Below, piece after piece: positions 19,268 through 30,240 of a DNA stretch of 35,430 nt. The stretch is taken from contig SZWC01001544.1 in assembly GCA_023375785.1 (NCBI GenBank), forward strand, positions 245,027 through 280,456. The letters run 5' to 3'. Under the pieces are notes generated by a model. That model worked only from the letters and a program-made list of their open reading frames with translations, was not told the origin of the DNA and made no database searches. The DNA comes from Penium margaritaceum. Lineage: Eukaryota; Streptophyta; Zygnematophyceae; Desmidiales; Peniaceae. Position 1 is the first letter of the stretch. The number at the start of each line of letters is the position of its first letter. Position numbers and translations under genes: made by a program.

Positions 19268-20137
19268 CCAACAAGTCAACAGGACTGCCGGAACGCATCA
19301 ACCGCGTCTTGCCGACGCAAACGTAGGTGTTGGAGAAGTCTCGGAACACTCCGGAGGCCCGTCGTGTCGTCACGCTTTGCTCTACCCTTTACCACCAACG
19401 TAGGGTATTTGGGTAATCCATCAGCGTCGGTCATGAGGGGTGGAAGCCACACAAACCAACACTCCCCCTGGCTAGCATGGCCGTCAATGCCAGAACACAC
19501 AAACCAGCTGCGGTACTAAACAATAATGTATGCAAAACCACAATCTACACCCGTCAGCCATACACATACAATATATGTTGCCCATCTAAGGTCTCCTCAT
19601 GACAATGGCACATCATACCAAGTGTCCGGATCTAGTCCATGAGAAGAGTCATGCACATGCACAAAAACCAGTGTATTGCAGACCATACACATGTCAGACG
19701 GCAAGAGGGTCTCCTCGTGACTCTGGTGGTACCAGTGCCTGGGTCACGACCACTACGAGCAATCAAACAGGTGTCCGTATGTGGGCCACAATAGCATCAT
19801 CAACCAACACACATGATCATAGGGAGATCACCTCATGACACGGGTGCAACTTACCACGTGTCCGGGTCTGGACCACTATGAGCAATCCAGCTCGCATGCA
19901 CATGCTACACGTGGTATGGCCACACACCAAGACACACAATCATATGGTCTCCTCGTGACAGTGGTACAAACCACAAGTTTTGTGGGTCTCAACCAAGATA
20001 GTGCTGCCATACACATGCAACTGTGTAGGCACGTAGCATGAGCCACATGTTGGCCGCTGTAGTATGCTCATAAAAGAGCATGTATCCCTCACCATGCATC
20101 TCCTTTACCGACGGGTGAGGTTGAGGTTGACACAACA
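19268..20137 (-). repeat. element C 3' LTR, last part after B
   Basis: It begins with B's right TSD (CCAAC) and continues AAGTCAACAGGACTGCCGG, matching AAGCGAACAGGACTGCCGG after 24780 in the uninterrupted right LTR. It ends CACAACA, so transcripts would start the LTR with TGTTGTG. It includes four tandem modules of 117-122 bp (starting near 19590, 19708, 19825, 19947) and a small hairpin ATGCTC/GAGCAT at 20064-20081 that is kept in the right LTR. Confidence 0.85.
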
Positions 20138-20145
20138 CCCCCCTT
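20138..20145 (-). promoter_or_regulatory. element C polypurine tract
   Basis: The minus strand reads AAGGGGGG immediately before the LTR start TGTTGTG. Confidence 0.8.
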
Positions 20146-20331
20146 GGGCAGATAAACCTGGCAACAATTTCCTCAATGGAGATGCTCATACCGTAGCTGA
20201 ATAGATCCTGGGTGATAAATCATGTGGTCTCCCATCACACAAAGATAGCTCCCCCTGTCACGTATGAGTCGGCTCCCACTGTCAAAGATGAATTGTTGTC
20301 TCTAGCTACGACTCCTCACGTTGCCCTTGCA

Positions 20332-22587
20332 TCACATGGAGTGTACCAGTCCTCGCGTGAATACAAAGGGTCCCAACGTCCCAAGGTTCCAAGGTGATGA
20401 TGGAGCAGTTGAGTTGGGTGGATGAAGGTGCGTGATGGTAGTAGTAAAAGGAGGAGCGATGACGGTTTTGACATGAATGATGATGGCCAAAACGTAAGGC
20501 ATGCTCAGCTCACTTGTGGTAGTGTCTCCATAGAACGTCATACTCAGAGCTGCTACAAGATCCTCCTTGAGTATGGGTGTACAAGATCCTGATAGTGGAA
20601 AACTCGTGTTGATAGTACTAGTGCTCTCCTCCTCTGACAATCGTTCACACGCTACCATCACCTCCCATTGTAGCATCACTACACGCTCCTGCAGGTCAGT
20701 GTTATCTGCCTTGGGCATGTGGAGGTGGCCCATGTCTGCCTTGCGTAGGATAAACTGTGCCTCACTGGATGCTGCACATGCAAATTGCAAAACTTGTGAG
20801 TACAACTCCATCTGCATCTCTGATGCTTAAGACGATGGTGCCGGTGTTGCTGCATCCTATTTGGGGTCAACAAAGCTTGCAATGTGCTGAGACACTAGAA
20901 CATCGGATACAATTGTAGGTGTCGCATCCACACCATAGCTTCTGTTTTTCATATGAGAAGGAATGAGCTGTTGCATGATGAGAGAAGGAGGAAGAGTCGT
21001 CAGAGTCTGTGGAACATGTGGAAATGCTATCTGTGTAGGTACTGCCACTCTCAGCGTCAATGTGATCAGCAGGGTCACCAACAGGTGAACACGAGAGGGT
21101 AGAACTCAACTCCTTCTAACGAGGTGACTCCATCGATGTGTAGGTGTCTGCTCCACTATCCTCGAGTGCCACCGTAGTGGGAACAGATTTGCAGGACTCC
21201 GGCTCGACAATGCCCGCAAAGGCGACCAACAAGCGCAACTAGCGCTCAAGCACCGTCTCGCCGGGAAGGCTCGTCGCTGCCACCTTGTCGATAATGGAGT
21301 GACAACCACCATCTAACTCCGTCATGTGTTTCGCTGCTCCATCGTGTGTACGGGAACCCCTAGACTCTAAGAACATGGGCGACTCCTCACACTAGAGCTG
21401 GTCCTCAAATAGCGCCGATGACACGATGGAGCCTACTGTGTCTCTTGGAGCACATGTCCCAGTGACATCTCTTAGAACTGCTGCTCTCAAGAATGCCTCA
21501 ACCTCTAAAAGACCAGCCAGCCATGCACTGCGACCGCTGTCGGGCTGGTGTGAGTCTCGTGTGCCAACGCCCCCGAAAATCCATATGGGGCATCCCAATT
21601 CGCATGATACTCCTGTGCCATTGCCAAGCCGCTACCGGTCGGAGTCGTGAGTGGCACCGTCCAGGCACGCAAATTCTTTACTCCACCTGATGCAACCTCC
21701 TGCTGTAGAACGTCTGGCTCCTGCCCCAGCATAGATGTCGAATTCGATGATATGCATGTCCCAAGCACTCCAACCTCTGCCGGACTGGTGTGAGTCTGCT
21801 GCACAATCTCCCCGAAAAATCTGATAGACGCATCCCGATCTGTTCGGGGCTCCTGTGCCACCACCGGGCCGCCACCGGTTGGAGCCACGAGTGGCACCAC
21901 CTAGGGACACTGTGCCTATGCTCCTCCTGGTGTAACCCGCTGCTATGGAAGATCTTGATCTAGCCCGGTAGTGGAATTCAAGCTCGACGACATGCAAATC
22001 TCCACCATGAACGCCATGTCGGGATTAGACTCTACGTCATGTGCTGTCGCCGTATTGTCTGAATCTGCCTGAGCTGACGCTCGGGCACCTGGGCCCATCA
22101 TGAATGCGTATCCTATTGCTACGGTCACAACAGGCAATGCGTGGTGACCACACTTCCCCTCGGCAGGTACTACAACGGGAGCAAAGGAGGTAGAGGGTGT
22201 ATCAAAATCAACACGAGTACGTCGTGCGGAGCGTTGACACCGATGCCGCGGTGACACACGATGGGAATGACTACATTAAGGTATGTCATCGCGCGATGGC
22301 GTCGTGGTCAAAGGAGAGTGGAGGATCAAAAGGATGGTGGCAGCCTGGGACTGGTCGGCAGGTTGAGCTAAAAGGACACCATCGGATGAGGAAGGAGGAG
22401 AGGATGAAGAAGATGAGATCAAGGAGGTCATCGACGAACTAGTAGTAGAAACACGCTCGGTGACAATGAGGTCAGAAAGCCACTGCACCATCTGCCTCAG
22501 GCCGTGGATCTCGGCGAGTATGGTGGCCAGAGGTCAAGCTGGGGGATCTACCAACGCTGGCAGATGTGCATGTTGTGGAGGACGCAT
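20332..22587 (-). pseudogene. element C long decayed ORF of unknown function
   Basis: I do not recognise this product. One minus-strand frame is open in long segments: from a candidate ATG at 22587 (MRPPQHAHLPALVDPPA, one TGA, then LATILAEIHGLRQMVQWLSDLIV), a Ser-rich stretch, 22257-21943, 21900-21505, and again 20817-20332. Between 21598 and 20867 a neighbouring frame looks more coding (MTELDGGCHSIIDKVAATSLPGETVLER; GDPADHIDAESGSTYTDSIS), so at least two frameshifts are likely. The 21505-22010 part holds 80-residue repeats. The last segment (MQMELYSQVLQFACAASSEAQ...LQERVVMLQWEVMVACERLSEEE) looks helical. There are no Gag, protease, integrase or RT motifs. It may be an unusual Gag-like or accessory protein; that is a guess. 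Confidence 0.45.
21505..22010 (-). repeat. 240-bp tandem repeat inside the C ORF
   Basis: Two full copies and a partial third lie 240 bp apart: the anchor CTGGTGTGAGTCT occurs at 21545 and 21785, and GATATGCAT/GACATGCAA near 21750 and 21990. 240 is a multiple of three, so the repeat stays in one frame and gives 80-residue protein repeats (VPLTTPTGSGLAMAQE... against VPLVAPTGGGPVVAQE...; HTSPTAVAV against HTSPAEVGV). Three stop codons lie between copies two and three. Confidence 0.7.
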
Positions 22588-24323
22588 GCTCAGACGAGGC
22601 TGAAGCCAAGGTGGATGCTAGTCGTGAGGGCGCGTCCAGTAGCGAAGCCAACCATGACGTCCATCACCACAATAGTAGTAGTCGAGCGTGCAAGGCACCT
22701 ACTCAAATGTCCACACCCTCATCTTGTGTGCTGGATGATAGATAGGTGCCGAGGGTACCTACTCTCGGTGGTAAACACCAAGCCACGGGAGAGTATGAGA
22801 CCAGTAAGTACTGTCACTCCCGGAAGTCACGGTGTTGAGGTGAGCAAAACGTGACTAGATGAGACTACCACAGTCTGTCGGGAGAATGGAGTCTGACTAG
22901 CTACGGCTACCAAAGCTGCTGCCACTAATGGGGTGAAGACTGCTCCAAGAGCATAATGGGTGGCGGCTACACGTGTGGCTGCTACTCCAAGCGACAGATG
23001 ACCCAACACTTGGAGATGCATAGAATCGGATCCGCCGTTGATCCTACGGAGTGAACTGCGCGCACCAATGCAGGGGCCCCAGGGAGACGCTTGTCCATGA
23101 CACGTTTCAAAAAAGAAATCGCTGCCGATGACAATATGCTGTTGGCTGGGAAGGAGGGACTACAAACACAGCTGCAACTGTCCCTCACTATGTAGTCGTT
23201 GCAACTCCGCCCGCCACTGCAATTGCTGCTACGAAAGTTGTTACTCCTGCGACGGTAGTATTTGTACAATTTGTTTTTCCTCTATGTCCCTTTTATTTTC
23301 TCTTGCCCTCAGCCCCTCGCCTTTTTTGTTTTTACTCTCCCCTCCTCTTGCCCTCAGTCCCAATTTTTTGATTTGTTTCCTTTTTGTTTTGTTTTCCACT
23401 CGCTTTCTGGTGCACCCCCTTTCGTGTATTTTTTTCTCTCGTCCCCCCTTTTCTTGACTGCCCCTAATTTGGGGCAATGGAGAAAATAAAGGAGGGGGGA
23501 GGGGCTGGCCCTCCCTCCCGCGCACGATTGCTTACTTGCTCGGAGGTGTGAGCGAGCGAGGTAGGTGGGAGCGAGCGAACGGAGGGGAGGGGGGTCCCCC
23601 CCCCCCTTGCTGTCAGCCTCCTCCGTCGGTCGGCCGACGGGGCCGACATGGCTGAGGGGGTTCACAGGCCCGACGGGCCCCCGTCCGAGGGGCCCCCCCT
23701 GATGGGGCTTGAGGAGGCCCCTCCAAGAGGGGGGGGTCAGAGGAGGGTTGCGAGGTCCTCCTCGCTTTGGCAGCAGCAGTTGCAACGGTAGGTGCAGTTG
23801 CTGCGGTTGCTGCTGCTGTTGATGGTGCTGTGCATAGCAGAAATTGCTGCTGATTTCTAATGCGCGGCACAGTAGCTACCGCTACTTTTGCTTCTCGATG
23901 CTGCCGTACATGGCGCTGCTGCTGTGTGCTACCTTTGCTGCCGCCGCTGCTGCTGATGCGCGGCACAACAAGTGCAGCTGCTACTGCAGCCGCAGGCACA
24001 GCTGTTGTGAATTCTGCCGCCCGCCGTTGCTACTACTACTACCGCTGTTGCTGCCGCTGATGCCTTTGCTATGAGTGGCTACTCTACCGCCACTCCTCTT
24101 GTCGCGCAGCAAGGCAGCTGCCTCTACTACTGCTGCGTCTGCTGCCACTACCACTACTGCTGAAAGAGTCGATACTACTATTCTACACCGCTCACGGCCC
24201 CTTTGACAAGCACGTGCAGTCCATTCGTGCTCCCTCATGCTGCTGCGGGCGTAACACCACGTGACACATTCTCTTTGCATTCTGCACACTAATGCTACTT
24301 CTGCTACTCACACGCCCCCCTCT
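22588..24323 (-). other. element C leader region, low-complexity, no supported gene
   Basis: This lies between the PBS and the unknown ORF. It contains pyrimidine-rich stretches (about 23275-23460), a G/C-run segment (about 23480-23760) and a GCT/CTG triplet tract (about 23765-24080) like the leaders of A, B and D. Short ORFs here are basic or Ala-rich and have no family signature. The tandem stem-loops seen in A, B and D near the PBS are not found. Confidence 0.55.
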
Positions 24324-24335
24324 GCTCTGATACCA
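24324..24335 (-). promoter_or_regulatory. element C primer-binding site (tRNA-iMet)
   Basis: The minus strand reads TGGTATCAGAGC, a perfect 12-base match to the usual plant copia PBS complementary to initiator-Met tRNA. It abuts the LTR with no spacer. Confidence 0.85.
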
Positions 24336-25644
24336 AGTTGGAAACATTAAGGACATGCAAGACCATACAAAAGCAAAGATGAGTTTTGTGTGTGAGTGCA
24401 ATACAAAACGACCAAAAATTTGGTTAAGTATGGAACGCATGATATCAAGGAACAAGGAGAGAGTACAAATGAAGCCCTAGTGGCCTAATGTAGGGGCACC
24501 GACACTTAGTCGCACCGGGCCCCGTCACCCAAGTTGAACCCAAACGAGTCAAGGGGAAGCACACACTGCGTACACCATGATAACAATCAACAGTGGCTCT
24601 CAACCACCGAGAAAACACGAGCAGTGCTAGAAAATTTCAGAATCAGCGTCCCGACATCACGCATGGCTTGATGAACATCGGAAGCACTACCACAGCCACA
24701 TAATCTCCTCATCACACCGGTACAATCCATGGGGTGCGTGGGTCTCAACCCACTGAGAAGACTCTCCTAGCTCCCAACAAGCGAACAGGACTGCCGGAAC
24801 GCATCGACCGCGTCTTGTCGACGCAGTTGTAGATGTTGGAGAAGTCTCGGGACACTCGGGAGGCCCGTCGTGTCGTCACGATTTGCTCTACCCTATACCA
24901 CCAATGTGGGGTACATGGGTAATCCATCAGTGTTGGTTGTGATGGGTGGAAGCCACACAAACAAACACTCCCCCTGGGTGACATGGTCGTCAACGCCAAA
25001 ACACACAAACAAGCTGAGGTACTGAACAACAACGTATGCGAAACCACGGTCTACACCGGCCAACCACACACATACACATGTCTGTTATCCATCTAAAGTC
25101 TCCTCATGACACTGGCACATCATACCAAGTGTCCGGGTCTAGACCATGAGAAGAGTCATGCACACGCACACAAACCAGTGTATTACACATCATACACATG
25201 TCAGACGGTAAGAGGGTGTCCTAGTAACACTGGCAGTACCTGTGCCCGGGTCACGACCACAACGAGCAATCTAACAAGTATCTGTATGCCGGCCACAGTA
25301 ACATCATCAACCAACACACATGATGATAGGGGGATCTCCTCGTAATAGGGGTACAACTCTCCATGTGTCCCGGTCTCGACCACTATGAGCAATCCAGCTC
25401 GCAGGCACATGCCACATGTAGTATGGCCACACACCAAGACACACAACCATATGGTCTCCTTGTGAAACTGGTACAACCCACCAAGTGTCTGGGTCTCGAC
25501 CAACAGAGTGCTACCATACACATTCAACTGTGTAGGCCCGTAGCATGAGCCACATGCCGGCTGCTGTAGTATGCTCGTAGAAGAGCATGGACTCCTTGCC
25601 ATGCATCTCCCATAACGTCGCGTCAGGTCAAGGTCCACACAGCA
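24336..25644 (-). repeat. element C 5' LTR, uninterrupted
   Basis: This 1309-bp LTR starts AGTTGGAAAC flush with the PBS and ends CACACAGCA. It is the intact counterpart of the split left LTR and proves where A and B entered. Internal modules of the GGTCTCCTC...GGGTCTCGACCAC type recur near 24702, 25098, 25213, 25330 and 25454. Confidence 0.85.
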
Positions 25645-25649
25645 CAAGT
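25645..25649. repeat. target-site duplication of element C, right
   Basis: CAAGT matches CAGGT at 2049-2053 with one change. Joining the flanks restores D's LTR (AGCAGCAGGT + TGGGATAGC), which is AGCAACAGGTTGGGGCAGC in the right D LTR. Confidence 0.75.
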
Positions 25650-26466
25650 TGGGATAGCAACGTTGTTGATGCAGCGTGCGGGAACCCACACTTGTCGAAA
25701 AAGTTGCCCCCTCAGTCTGCTGATCAGAGCCCAAGTTTGAGAGCTGTGGTGTTTGTTACTTAGAACTGCGCCCGCCAGAGGTAGCGCCAGAGAACTGCTG
25801 GAAACAGTAAATGACTGACTGAGAACTGAGAATAAGCAAAAATGGGAGACCCCCCCAAATCATAGCCCCCCCCTCCCCCCCAGCTCTGCCGAGCTTGTTA
25901 CTCAGTTTCTAGGCCAATCAGAAAAAAACCTGTTTTCTGGCAGGCAGGGTTTTCTCGGTGAGCCCTGCCAAACAGCGGACAGCCCAAAACCCGGGTGTCG
26001 TCTGTTTTGCCTGAAATCTGGACCATGCCATAATACGTATGCCGCAAACGCAGTCGTGCGGTCAGAATCAGCTAGAAAACTAGCAGTGAGGAGCTGCCTA
26101 AACCCAGGCAGTGCCTACGCTAATCCCCAGTACAAACTGTGCCCAAAAATCATGAAACTTGGACTCTAGGAATCACATGGCTCTGCGAACGCAACAGTGC
26201 AGTCAAACACAGCGCTCAACGCGTGCAGAAAGCATATGCTACGACAGCGACTGCTGGTGGTACGATTGGCAAGGAGGTCTGCCGATGGAGCTGAACACGT
26301 TGGAGGGAGGAGGCTCCAACAAAGTGCGTGTAGGCCTCAGCGTGCGTCGGATCCACCAGACGACACTCTAGTAGCGTTGCGTCTTGCCGTCAGTCACTGC
26401 ATGCCAATGTACACAAGCCAGGAGGACACAACAAAGTACAAATGAGAGATGTGTGAAAAACCAACA
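25650..26466 (-). repeat. element D 3' LTR, main part
   Basis: This continues the LTR broken at 2053; the joined length is about 844 bp against 852 bp for the right copy. Family landmarks are GTTGTTGATGCAGCGTGCGGG near the start, GGGAGACCCC, CCAATCAG (an inverted CCAAT box in the direction of transcription), GGTGAGCCCTGCC and the end CCAACA. Minus-strand transcripts would read it TGTTGG... It directly abuts the PPT at 26467. Confidence 0.85.
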
Positions 26467-26473
26467 CTTCCCC
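26467..26473 (-). promoter_or_regulatory. element D polypurine tract
   Basis: The minus strand reads GGGGAAG immediately before the LTR start TGTTGG. It matches the same tract in element B and is the expected primer for second-strand DNA synthesis. Confidence 0.75.
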
Positions 26474-26547
26474 ATGACTCACAGGCGTAGTGCACATAGG
26501 CGGGCAGAGAGCATAGAGACCAAGCACATAGGTAGAGAGAGAGAACC
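26474..26547 (-). other. element D 3' untranslated spacer
   Basis: This short stretch lies between the end of the RNase H frame and the PPT. The equivalent spacer in B (11210-11307) is partly alike (ATGACTCACAGGCGTAGTGCACAT). No coding or structural signal is seen. Confidence 0.5.
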
Positions 26548-27260
26548 TCATGGACGCACATTGAATGCACTCATAGCCTTCCTGGACGAGTCACGCTTTA
26601 GTGCCTTGGTCAAGAAGTCAGTCAATTGCCGTCCTATCTCCACCCACACAATGCTGATGCTGCCGTCATGCAACAACAAACGCACATAGTAATTCTCAAC
26701 ATTAATGCGCTTTGTGCAATTGTGATGTACACTGTCATTGTAAGCAAGAGCCATGGCACTTTCATTTTCACAGTGTAATGTGATGGACGGGACTGACTGA
26801 CGCAACTCGGACAATACGCGGCGCAGCCAGACGCTCTCACAAGCGCCAAAACCAAGATCCAGATACTCAGCCTCAACAGTGCTGCATGCAATGCAACCTT
26901 GCTTGCCACTAGGCCAAGACAAAGCTGTGACGTCAACAAGAAAGATCCAGCCAGTACGACTCTTGCCGTCCGGACTGCCAGCCCAGACACTATCGGTGTA
27001 TCCTGTCGCCACAATGGATAGCTTTTGACGGAACATGAGGCCTTGCCGTGGGGTAGAGACGACAAAGAGGAGTGCTCCGATCGCGGCCTCGAAGTGGAGG
27101 TGATGCGGCTCTTGAGAAAGCCGTGCAAGGAGGTTGACGGCAAATGCAATGTTTGACACGTCGTCATCGCTAGGAACATCAGTGACTCGATGACGCATAA
27201 ATGCGTGGTCATGTCTACTGGCTCCCCCACCATGGCAAGATCAAAGCTCTTAAGCATCGT
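26548..27260 (-). pseudogene. element D RNase H domain (decayed)
   Basis: The C-terminal domain of copia pol degrades the RNA strand of the RNA/DNA hybrid. The frame from about 27198 to 26548 holds the recognisable blocks: LLARLSQEPHHLHF, GYTDSVWAGSPDGKSRTGW, CSTVEAEYLDLG, LHCENESAMALAYN and KRINVENYYVR, then WVEIGRQLTDFLTKAL. The usual SDSDWAG is here TDSVWAG and CDN(Q/E)SA is CENESA, so two acidic positions are changed. The preceding RT lies in another frame, so a frameshift separates them near 27200. The end matches B's RNase H end (SAFNVRP against SSVGVRP), supporting the stop at 26548 as the true end of pol. Confidence 0.8.
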
Positions 27261-27269
27261 CTAGCCATT

Positions 27270-28060
27270 GGGCAACATGGTTTAGGACGCTCTCGGCACG
27301 AGGGGAAGGTCCTCAGCGAAGTGCCCGGACAAGGTCTGGACATAGGCGGCCTGGTCGACATGCATGATGCCCATAGAGCAATCATGCTCAAGCTCCATGC
27401 CCAGAAAGACTCGTGCTGACCTGAGGAACTTCACCTGGTAGGCAGCATGTAGGAGGTCCTTGACCCGCTGGATAGCAGCTGCATCCGGTGATGCGATAAG
27501 CAGGTCATTGACATAGACCAAGATGGCGACAATGGTCTGGCCTCGCGGACTGATGAACAGCGCAAGGTTGGCAGAGCTGCGAAGGAGGCCGCTGCTGAGA
27601 AGCGTACGACTGATCTCCTAGTTCTAGTTGCGTGGTGACTGCTCCAGGCTGTAAAGGGTCTTCTGCATCTTCTAGATCTTACCAGAACCATCGTTGAAAC
27701 CTGGAGGCTACACCATGTAGAGCTCCTCGCCCCCAGTGAGCCATGGAGAAAGGCGTTGCTCACATCCATCTGATGTAGTTTCCATCCTTGCTGGACAACC
27801 AGGCTAAATAATGCTCGACTAGTGGAGAAACGACCGAACGGGATGAAGATCTGATCATAGTTGATCTTAAGGAACTGAGCAACCCCTTGGGTGTAAGACG
27901 CGCCCTGTACTTGTCCAGGGACACGTCTAGCTTCCACTTTCGCTGACGAACCCACTTAGTGCCGATGGCCTTCCGACCCGGTGGGAGGTGGATGAGCTCA
28001 TAGACTTGATATTGCCAAATGGCGGCAAGCTCGTCGGCACATGCAGCCTCCTAATGAGCA
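27270..28060 (-). pseudogene. element D reverse transcriptase domain (decayed, several frames)
   Basis: This copia-type reverse transcriptase (RVT_2) is spread over at least three frames. Blocks seen on the minus strand are VYELIHLPPGRKAIGTKWV (about 28010-27950), INYDQIFIPFGRFSTSRALFSLV then GWKLHQMDVSNAFLHGSL (about 27880-27740), and VYVNDLLIASPDAAAIQRVKDLLHAAYQ (about 27520-27440) with ARVFLGMELEHD. The catalytic motif at 27504-27515 is YVND in place of YVDD, which removes one metal-binding aspartate. Frameshifts occur between these blocks and stops interrupt each frame. It is non-functional. Confidence 0.8.
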
Positions 28061-28447
28061 GCCTCGGGAGACGTCCATGCCTCACGTAGGGTGGTTGTGT
28101 CCTCTGGTCGCTCCATGGGGCAGACAGCAAGGGCGTGTGCATCCCACGCCCTTGGTGGCATACGCGTGAGCATGGCTGCGACGGCATACCGATGCTCTTG
28201 ATGGAGTAAGGCATAGCCCAAAGGTGACCTTGGATAAGTCAGTGATGACTGACAACGTGGCCAAGCCAAGTTTCTTGGTGCCGGGATCCCTACTTACGAC
28301 TATGGAAGTAGGTTTGTCAGGAGGCAAGGAGCCTCGTGGGGTGACAGGGGGTCATGGCGTGAGAGGGCGTGTGGAAGCGGCCTGAGTTCTCATTGTTGGC
28401 CTGGATTGAAGGCTCCCGCCCGGACCAGATGTGTAGCACGCCGACAC

Positions 28448-29080
28448 GGACAGGGTAGTCGGCCCGGAGGAGCTGGCGGTCACGGACGGGGCAGCCGGCC
28501 CGGAGGGACTAGCGCACATGGATGGGGCAGCTGGTCCGGAGGGGCTGGCGGATAGGATGGGGCAGTCAGCCGAAAGGGGTTGGCAAACACAAATGGGCCA
28601 GCCGGTCCAGAGAGGCTGGCGGACACAGGTGGGGCAGCGGGCCTTGAGGGGCTGGCGGACATGGATGGGGCAACCGGCCCAGAGGGGCTGGCGGAAATGG
28701 ATGGGGCAGCCGGCCTTGAGGGATTAGCGAAAATGGATAGGGCAGTTGGCTCGGAGGGGCTGGAGGATACAGACATGCCAGCCAGCCCGGAGGAGCTGGC
28801 GGACACGGACGCGGCAGCCGGCCCGGAGGGGCTGGCGGACACAGGCGGGACAGCCAGCCCGGAGGGGCTGGCGGACATAGGTGTGGCAGCCGGCCCGGAG
28901 GGGTTGGCGGACATGGACGAGGCAGCCAGCCTGGAGGAGCTGGTGAAGACGGATGGGGCACCCGGCTTGGAGGGGCTGGCATACATGGACGGGGTAGCCG
29001 GCCCGGAGGGGTTGGCGAACGCGGACGTGGCAGCCAGCCCGAATGAGCTGGCAGACACGGACGGGGTAGCATGAGCAGAA
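28448..29080 (-). repeat. element D 36-bp minisatellite in pol (12-residue repeats)
   Basis: About 17 tandem copies of a 36-bp unit code on the minus strand for 12-residue repeats of the type PSGPAAPSVSAS. The array lies between the integrase C-terminus and RT, the same place as the arrays in A and B. The frame is kept through most of it, but a small length change near 28560-28566 shifts it. The repeat is Pro/Ala/Ser-rich and probably forms an extended disordered linker. Confidence 0.8.
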
Positions 29081-29179
29081 GGTCCCACCGGCGCAGACGA
29101 TGGGACGCCCGGATGTGGTTGGATGGAGGACAGACCCACCACTCCCCCACGCAACAGAAGGAACATCGATGCTCGGGAG

Positions 29180-30240
29180 CGAACGAGGTCACGGGGAAAC
29201 AGGTCCTCAAAGAGGAGGGTGTCCCGAGACTCGACGTTGCAGTGCCGGGTGGAATCCTAGAAGTGTTATGCCTTGGACTGATGCGAGATGCCAAAGAAGG
29301 TACAAGGATGGTTGCGAGGCTCAAGCTCGCCACCCTAGTGTGGGACAGGTAGCCACACGATGGCTATGTAGCCCCAGATGTGGGCTGGACGGCTCGCTCT
29401 CCACACCTGTGCTGGTATGGTGTGGATTGACAAGGAATGGGTCTATGGGGAATCCAGTTCCAGACCCATGTCATGTAGGTCATGGCCTCAAAGTAGAAGC
29501 CGTGAGAGAGTCCAGAATCGACCCACATAGTGCGGATGGCGTCGGCCATAGTGCGATTCCACTGCTTAGAGACGCCGTTCTGGGCTGGCGTGTAAGGTGC
29601 TAATGTCTAAAGATGGACGCAACGGGAGGCAAGGAAGAGTGTGGTCTCCTCCAAAAACTCACCCCTGTGATCAGAATGGAAGTGGTGGAGAGGGCGACCA
29701 CCCTCGCTCTCAGCACGAACAAGCCAGTCTTGAATGGTGGGAGCGACGTCACTTTTGTGGCAAAGGTAGAAGACCTAGCGATAGTGAGAGTAGTCGATAT
29801 TCAGTGTCAGGATACAACGACTGTGCTCTCTGATGGACTCTGCCGGGAGGGGACCCATGACATCAGAGTGAACAAAGTTGAGTGGGACGGTCACACGAGA
29901 GGTAGACAAGGGGGTAGGTGGAATGGTGCATCTTCCCCTGAGCACAATCAATCCACTCGGTGGGACACGGCAGAGGACAGGAGGCTGGATCAAGGCCTGT
30001 GACTTGCTATGTGCAAAGCATGCTCTCAATAGCAGCAGTGTGCACGTGACAGTAGCGACAATGCAGGAGGCGTGTGTGTTGTGGAGAGAGTGTGCTAGAA
30101 ACAAACACGTGGTTGGTGTTGGCGGATGAGGAGGGGACAGAGGTAGAAGCGGGCAGGCGCAGTACGTGCAACAGGTTACCACGGGCGGTGGTATGCAAAA
30201 CAACGCGACCTAACAGACGCAACGACACAATGCCAACACC
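29180..30240 (-). pseudogene. element D integrase domain (decayed)
   Basis: The enzyme inserts element cDNA into the host genome. Minus-strand blocks in order: LSPQHTRLLHCRYCHVH (HH part of the zinc site), CPTEWIDCAQGK (the CxxC pair is now WxxC), NFVHSDVMGPLPAESI (first catalytic Asp), NIDYSHYR, FHSDHRGEFLEETTLF (second catalytic Asp) and PAQNGVSKQWNRTMADAIRTM; the catalytic Glu of the usual QNGVSERxNRT is Lys here. The C-terminal part has FYFEAMTYMTWVWN. Compared with A and B there is one extra base near 29908-29915 that shifts the frame, plus in-frame stops after DYSHYR and before TLAPYTPAQ. Confidence 0.8.

Larger units (their letters stand above)
2054..25644 (-). mobile_element. element C: non-autonomous LARD-like LTR retrotransposon, interrupted by A and B
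   Basis: C has a 5' LTR (24336-25644), PBS (24324-24335), PPT (20138-20145) and a 3' LTR split into three pieces (2054-2067, 9891-10355, 19273-20137). It is bounded by CAGGT at 2049-2053 and CAAGT at 25645-25649, a 5-bp duplication with one later change. The internal region (20138-24335) lacks any integrase, RT, RNase H, protease or zinc-knuckle block in six frames. It therefore resembles a LARD-type non-autonomous element. It lies within D's LTR and hosts A and B, so its age is intermediate. Confidence 0.8.

Noticed and set aside
22504..22854. 116-residue plus-strand ORF in C as a captured host gene
   Set aside because: It overlaps the start of the minus-strand frame and has no recognisable domain or splice pattern.
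23354..23785. 143-residue basic minus-strand ORF in C's leader
   Set aside because: It covers G/C runs and low-complexity sequence, has no motif, and is not in frame with the larger unknown ORF.
24324..24335. tRNA gene fragment at the TGGTATCAGAGC sites
   Set aside because: Only the 3'-end complement is present, always next to an LTR; no cloverleaf can be built. These are primer-binding sites.
28448..29080. CRISPR-like array of regular 36-bp repeats
   Set aside because: The repeats are contiguous without unique spacers, code protein in frame, and lie inside a plant retrotransposon.
28480..29166. Free-standing mucin-like or Pro-rich host gene
   Set aside because: It is the linker array of pol, flanked by integrase and RT sequence in the same order as in A and B.
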